64,000 bases of DNA, taken from assembly GCF_017744695.1 (NCBI RefSeq), contig NZ_JAGIAS010000006.1, positions 335,409 through 399,408 of the forward strand, read 5' to 3'. The DNA comes from Dyadobacter sp. Lineage in GTDB: Bacteria; Bacteroidota; Bacteroidia; Cytophagales; Spirosomataceae. A program made the position numbers and the translations under genes. A model generated the notes under the pieces. It did no database searches. It was given only the letters and a program-made list of their open reading frames with translations, and was not told the origin of the DNA. Position 1 is the stretch's first letter, and every line of letters starts with the position of its first letter. Positions 60,254 through 64,000 of this stretch are shown here, one piece after another.

Positions 60254-62023
60254 ATGAAAAAATATAAACTATTTCTGCTGTCATCGGCCATTGCCGGCCT
60301 GCTGGCTGCCTGCAACGAGGAACTCGACCTGCCCACCGACGGCCGCATTACCATGGACCAGGTTTTCAGCGATTATAACCGGACGCGCGGCTATCTCAAT
60401 TCGTGCTATGGCTCGGTTCCGAAACCCTACATGGACCGTGCCTCGTTCACCGACGAGGCCCAGGATGCCGATGATATTACACCCGGCTCGCGCTACATCG
60501 TGTGGTACGGAGGCAATGTAACGTCCAATACCTATGCCCAGAACTCCGCCGACAGCAGCCCATGGGGCGATTTGTACGAGGGGATCCGCAAATGCAATGT
60601 ATTCATCGAAAATATCAAAACAGCTCCCGTGTATGCGAGCGAGGGGGAGAAGAATGCCTGGACGGCGCAGGCACATACGCTGCGGGCATTGTATTACCTG
60701 CAACTCATCAAACGCTACGGCGGCGTCCCGATCTTTGACAAGCCGCTGGGCATCGACCACGATTTTTCGACCGACAAACGTGCGAAATTTTCGGAAGTAG
60801 TCACATTCATTTTGTCGGATTGTGACAAAGCAATGTCGTATCCCGCCACGCGTGACGGACTGCCATGGGAGATTTATGACAATCAATATGGAATCATGAC
60901 GCGCGCCGTGGCATATGCGGTCAAAAGTCAGGCCGTTACCTATGCCGCTTCACCGCTCTGGAGCGACGGAACCTACACCTGGGCGAAGGCTACGGAGATC
61001 AATGCGGAAGCGTTGTCGCAATGCCTGGCCAATGGTTACCGGCTGTTTGACGAGAAACCGGCTGCCAATATCGCGCAGAATGCCTATGCGCTGTTTTTCT
61101 TCACCAGTTCCAATGACCAGCGCGCTACCGATAAAGAAACCATTTACCATGTAGGTGATAAAATGCAGGTGTGGCGCTATGCGGGTATGCCCACGAACGC
61201 GGGCATGGAACGCACAGGCCCGTGCCCGACCCAGGACCTGGTGGACGCCTACGAAATGGCCAACGGCGAAGCGCCCATCACGGGCTATTCCGACGATAGC
61301 CGGACAATTCCCGTAATCAATGCGAAATCAGGGTATAAAGAAGACGACCCTTATGCGGGCCGCGACCCGCGGTTTTATGCTTCTATTTATTACAATGGTG
61401 CTGTCCGTAACCTGGATCAGCCCGGCGGGAAGAAAGTGGAGACCTTCGTGGGCGGTGCCGAGGAGATTTCAGACATTAATCGGAAGCATACCCGTACCGG
61501 CTATTATTTGAGGAAATTCAACAACTTCCGCTCGGGCAGGGACAATGACGCCGACGGGGCGGTGCGTTTGCTAAGGCTCGCGGAATTGTATCTGAATTTT
61601 GCGGAATCGGCCTACCAGTCGGCCGGTCCGGACGTGGCCGTGAAGGCAGGCAGCTTCTCGATGTCGGCGCGGGACGCCGTGAACGCGGTGCGATCGCGTG
61701 CCGGAATGCCGGGTTTCCCGGCAGGCATGAGCAAGGAGGCATTTGAAAAGAAATACCGCAACGAGCGCCGCATTGAGCTGGCATTTGAAGAACATCGCTT
61801 CTTCGACGTTCGCCGCTGGAAAATTCTCGATCAGACCGACCGCTTCGTGACCGGCATGCGCATTACCAAAAGCGGTTCCAACTTTGTTTACAAGCGCTTC
61901 AAATTCCAGAACCGCAATGCATTCTCGGATAAGTACCTCATGTACCCGATCGACCAGAGCGAGGTAGACAAGATCATTGGTCTTTCAGGCTCTGACTGGC
62001 AGAACCCGGGCTGGCTGGATTGA
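60254..62023 (+). CDS. RagB/SusD family lipoprotein
   Basis: I take the ATG at 60254 (589 residues; 60248 is the alternative, MDMKKYK). The lipobox is LAAC with Cys20. The SusD fold shows EELDLPTDGRITMDQVFSDYNRTRGYLNSCYGSV and AQAHTLRALYYLQLIKRYGGVPIF, with the RagB domain YRNERRIELAFEEHRFFDVRRWK and the ending SDWQNPGWLD. It binds glycan for the SusC receptor encoded just upstream. The two SusC/SusD pairs of this locus are divergent, suggesting different ligands. Confidence 0.94.
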   Translation: MKKYKLFLLSSAIAGLLAACNEELDLPTDGRITMDQVFSDYNRTRGYLNSCYGSVPKPYMDRASFTDEAQDADDITPGSRYIVWYGGNVTSNTYAQNSADSSPWGDLYEGIRKCNVFIENIKTAPVYASEGEKNAWTAQAHTLRALYYLQLIKRYGGVPIFDKPLGIDHDFSTDKRAKFSEVVTFILSDCDKAMSYPATRDGLPWEIYDNQYGIMTRAVAYAVKSQAVTYAASPLWSDGTYTWAKATEINAEALSQCLANGYRLFDEKPAANIAQNAYALFFFTSSNDQRATDKETIYHVGDKMQVWRYAGMPTNAGMERTGPCPTQDLVDAYEMANGEAPITGYSDDSRTIPVINAKSGYKEDDPYAGRDPRFYASIYYNGAVRNLDQPGGKKVETFVGGAEEISDINRKHTRTGYYLRKFNNFRSGRDNDADGAVRLLRLAELYLNFAESAYQSAGPDVAVKAGSFSMSARDAVNAVRSRAGMPGFPAGMSKEAFEKKYRNERRIELAFEEHRFFDVRRWKILDQTDRFVTGMRITKSGSNFVYKRFKFQNRNAFSDKYLMYPIDQSEVDKIIGLSGSDWQNPGWLD

Positions 62024-62119
62024 AAGAGCCGTCGGCGGTCGGCGGTCAGCTGTCGACCGATGGCCACAAAACCAGGCGTCACAGTAATGTCTCAGACGTT
62101 CATCAAAAGGCTTACATCA

Positions 62120-63856
62120 ATGCAAAAACACATAACGCTATATTTCATCATTATTCTTGCAGCCATGACCCGTACCATGCAAGCACAGCCGCTTGCTGGT
62201 ACGGACGATCTTGGGCGGACATTACCGCAAAACGACGCAGTGGGTGATCCCAAAGCCAACCGGCAGGTAGGGATGTTCTATTTTCTATGGCATGATGTGG
62301 CTCCGGCCCAAGCCTGGGACCTCAGCGAAATCGTTTCCAAACACCCCGAAGTACTCGAAGACTTCGATCATCCCAACTGGGGCGGCGATCCGAAGAATAA
62401 CGTGGGTATGTATTATTGGGGACAGCCCATTTACGGATACTACAAAGCGGATGATTACTGGGTACATCTCCGCAGCATTCAGTTGCTCACGGACGCGGGC
62501 GTGGATTTCCTCGTGATCGATGCTACCAACCGGCTTACCTATCCCAAGCAGGCCGACGTGCTGATGAAAGCCATGGACGCTGTGCGGGCGCAGGGGCGTA
62601 ATGCACCCAAAATTGTGTTTTATACCAATACACAATCCGGTGAAACGATGCAGGAGGCTTATGATATGTTTTACAAAGAGGGCGCTCCCTACCGGCACCC
62701 CGACTGCTGGTACCTGCTCGACGGCAAACCGCTGATCATCGGCATTACCAGTGAGGCCAAAGGCAAGAATTTCGAGCCCTTTTTTACTTTCCGTGAGTCG
62801 CAATGGCCAACCGAGAAGCAGAAGGTAAATGGCTGGCCGTGGATTTCATTCACGCGTCCGCAGAAGGTCCATTATAATGCGAAAGGGGAAGGGGAGATCA
62901 TTAACATTTCCGTGGCCCAGCATCCGAATCCGACAGCCGGGATGGGTGGTTCCGCATTTTATGGCAATATGGATAACTGGGGCCGCAGCTACCGCAACGG
63001 CTCGCATGGCGATCCTAAAAAGGATATTGCCTATGGCTATAATGTGCAGGAACAATGGGATTACGCTATCAAGCAAAATACCCCATTTATTTATGTCACA
63101 GGTTGGAACGAGTGGATCGCCGGCAAATTCCCGAGCCACGACAAGAACCCGGAGCACTCTTGGTTCTGCGACCAGGCCAGTCCGGAATACAGTCGCGATA
63201 TTGAACCCTCGCTGACGGCTGGGTTGAAAGACCACTATTACATGCAGCTTGTGAGTAACGTCCGCCGTTACAAAGGCGTGGAAGCCAATCCTTCACCCGG
63301 TCCGGCGAGAACCATCAAAACGCTCGATGACTGGAAAGATGTAACGCTAACCTACCGCGATTATACCGGCGACACGCAGGCGCGTAACCATCCGGGCGCG
63401 CAGACCGAGCCCGCACACACGTACGTGAACAAAACCGGCCGAAATGATTTCGATCAGCTGAAAGTGGCGCACGATGCTAAAAACCTCTATTTCTATGCTC
63501 AAACTGTCGCCGAAATAACGCCCAACTCCGGTGACAACTGGATGCGCCTCTACCTGGATACCGACCGTAAGTCCAATACCGGCTGGAAAGGCTATGATTA
63601 TCGTGTTGTGGCGGGCAATACTTTGCAACAGTATCGGGCGGGCAACTGGCACGATGTGAAGAAGGTTACCTATCAGGTGCAGGGCAACCGCATGATGGTA
63701 ACCGTTCCACGGAGCTATCTCGCGAATTTGAAAATGCCTTTAAATATGGAATTCAAATGGTCGGATAATATGCAGGAGGATGGCAACCCGCTCGACTGGT
63801 ATGTGAACGGGGATGCCGCGCCGGGTGGACGATTCAATTTCATTGTAAATCAATAA
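62120..63856 (+). CDS. secreted GH71/GH99-like glycoside hydrolase with CBM9-like domain
   Basis: I start it at 62120 (578 residues), where a signal peptide begins (MQKHITLYFIIILAAMTRTMQAQ). The N-terminal barrel (about 30-420) resembles GH71/99-like proteins (VGMFYFLWHDVAPAQAWDLSEIV, WVHLRSIQLLTDAGVDFLVIDATN, PFIYVTGWNEWIAGKF, the last with the acidic GWNEW motif). A C-terminal CBM9/DOMON-like beta domain follows (about 430-578, AHDAKNLYFYAQTVAEI). It ends the locus of two SusC/SusD pairs, so it probably cleaves the same mannan- or glucan-like glycan, which is inference. The family boundary between GH71 and GH99-like is uncertain. Confidence 0.8.
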   Translation: MQKHITLYFIIILAAMTRTMQAQPLAGTDDLGRTLPQNDAVGDPKANRQVGMFYFLWHDVAPAQAWDLSEIVSKHPEVLEDFDHPNWGGDPKNNVGMYYWGQPIYGYYKADDYWVHLRSIQLLTDAGVDFLVIDATNRLTYPKQADVLMKAMDAVRAQGRNAPKIVFYTNTQSGETMQEAYDMFYKEGAPYRHPDCWYLLDGKPLIIGITSEAKGKNFEPFFTFRESQWPTEKQKVNGWPWISFTRPQKVHYNAKGEGEIINISVAQHPNPTAGMGGSAFYGNMDNWGRSYRNGSHGDPKKDIAYGYNVQEQWDYAIKQNTPFIYVTGWNEWIAGKFPSHDKNPEHSWFCDQASPEYSRDIEPSLTAGLKDHYYMQLVSNVRRYKGVEANPSPGPARTIKTLDDWKDVTLTYRDYTGDTQARNHPGAQTEPAHTYVNKTGRNDFDQLKVAHDAKNLYFYAQTVAEITPNSGDNWMRLYLDTDRKSNTGWKGYDYRVVAGNTLQQYRAGNWHDVKKVTYQVQGNRMMVTVPRSYLANLKMPLNMEFKWSDNMQEDGNPLDWYVNGDAAPGGRFNFIVNQ

Positions 63857-64000
63857 ACATTCCAACAAGGTGCAGCGCACCGCAAGAATTGTAGAAATGA
63901 ACAGTCCAATAAGGTGCAGCGCACCGCAAGAATTGTAGAAATAAACAGTCCAATAAGGTGCAGCGCACCGCAAGAATTGTAGAAATGAACAGTCCAATAA
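63857..64000. repeat. tandem array of 44-base hairpin repeats, cut by window end
   Basis: Three complete 44-base units (63857-63900, 63901-63944, 63945-63988) and 12 bases of a fourth lie in direct tandem. Each contains GGTGC-AGC-GCACC, able to form a five-base-pair hairpin, then GCAAGAATTGTAGAAAT. Units differ only at a few positions (for example near the start and in the ATGA/ATAA end). No variable spacers exist, so it is not a CRISPR array. The array follows the GH71/99-like gene and continues beyond the window. I recall similar hairpin plus TTGTAGAAA repeats from Bacteroidota genomes but cannot verify it here. Confidence 0.8.

Noticed and set aside
63740..63997. Minus-strand frame through the terminal repeats (repeated CGALHLIG-like peptide)
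   Set aside because: It is a translation of the repeat array and the end of the GH gene in the wrong frame, with no protein-like character.
63857..64000. Possible CRISPR array
   Set aside because: The 44-base units are contiguous and nearly identical, with no spacers of different sequence and no cas gene nearby. It is a plain tandem repeat.
1..64000. tRNA, rRNA, IS transposase, prophage or origin signals
   Set aside because: I looked for tRNA T-arm motifs, transposase-like frames, phage genes and dnaA-box clusters and found none that could be supported.

Overview
The window looks like chromosomal DNA of a Cytophagales bacterium (phylum Bacteroidota), most like Dyadobacter or a close relative. 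The evidence is three SusC/SusD pairs, type IX secretion C-terminal sorting domains, Bacteroidota promoters (TTG/TTTG, about 20 bases, then TAnnTTTG), long A/T-rich leaders without Shine-Dalgarno sites, and FecR/ECF sigma control. The genus is inference; no rRNA or tRNA gene was found to anchor it.

Layout. 1-3.5 kb: a leftward unit of a Tat-signal Gfo/Idh/MocA oxidoreductase and a Tat-signal DegT-type PLP protein (cut by the window edge), with a LacI-type regulator upstream and a perfect palindromic operator candidate. 3.7-14.1 kb: a fatty-acid hydroxylase, then a sulfated-glycan locus (SusC, SusD, two S1 sulfatases) interrupted by a HigB/HigA toxin-antitoxin pair. 14.1-16.8 kb: a NarL-type response regulator with a TPR histidine kinase. 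16.9-23.1 kb: small secreted proteins, a second fatty-acid hydroxylase, a DUF1016 nuclease, a DUF1579 protein and a GlxA-type regulator. 23.1-27.3 kb: a giant secreted glycoside hydrolase with four CBM6-like domains in an ABAB duplication. 27.4-35.1 kb: a YjgN/M48 membrane pair, three tandem paralogous lipoproteins in AT-richer DNA, a SHOCT protein, a decayed gene end and an MscS channel. 35.1-49.8 kb: adenosylhomocysteinase, a LytS/LytTR system with its probable target operon, an AhpC/AhpD pair, MurF, an FG-GAP/T9SS protein, RhaT and a lipoprotein. 49.9-63.9 kb: an ECF sigma/anti-sigma pair commanding two SusC/SusD pairs and a GH71/99-like enzyme. 63.86 kb to the end: a tandem hairpin-repeat array running out of the window.

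How the genes work together. The two polysaccharide loci would bind glycans at the surface (SusD), import them (SusC) and process them (sulfatases, glycoside hydrolases). The second is wired to a FecR/ECF relay through the STN domain of its first SusC. RhaT suggests rhamnose import. The AhpC/AhpD and MurF/AhcY genes are housekeeping.

Most notable signals. (1) A 93-95 nt structured leader element occurs twice (12380-12472 and 18686-18780) with compensatory changes in its stems, an invariant apical sequence and an identical 23-base promoter/start region upstream. (2) Four copies of a GTYNRTCGACAMW box, arranged as direct repeats 20-21 bases apart, lie at a fixed distance from -7 elements both before the LytS/LytTR operon and before the four-gene operon that follows it. 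This predicts a self-contained regulon. (3) Two families of palindromic or hairpin repeats are present.
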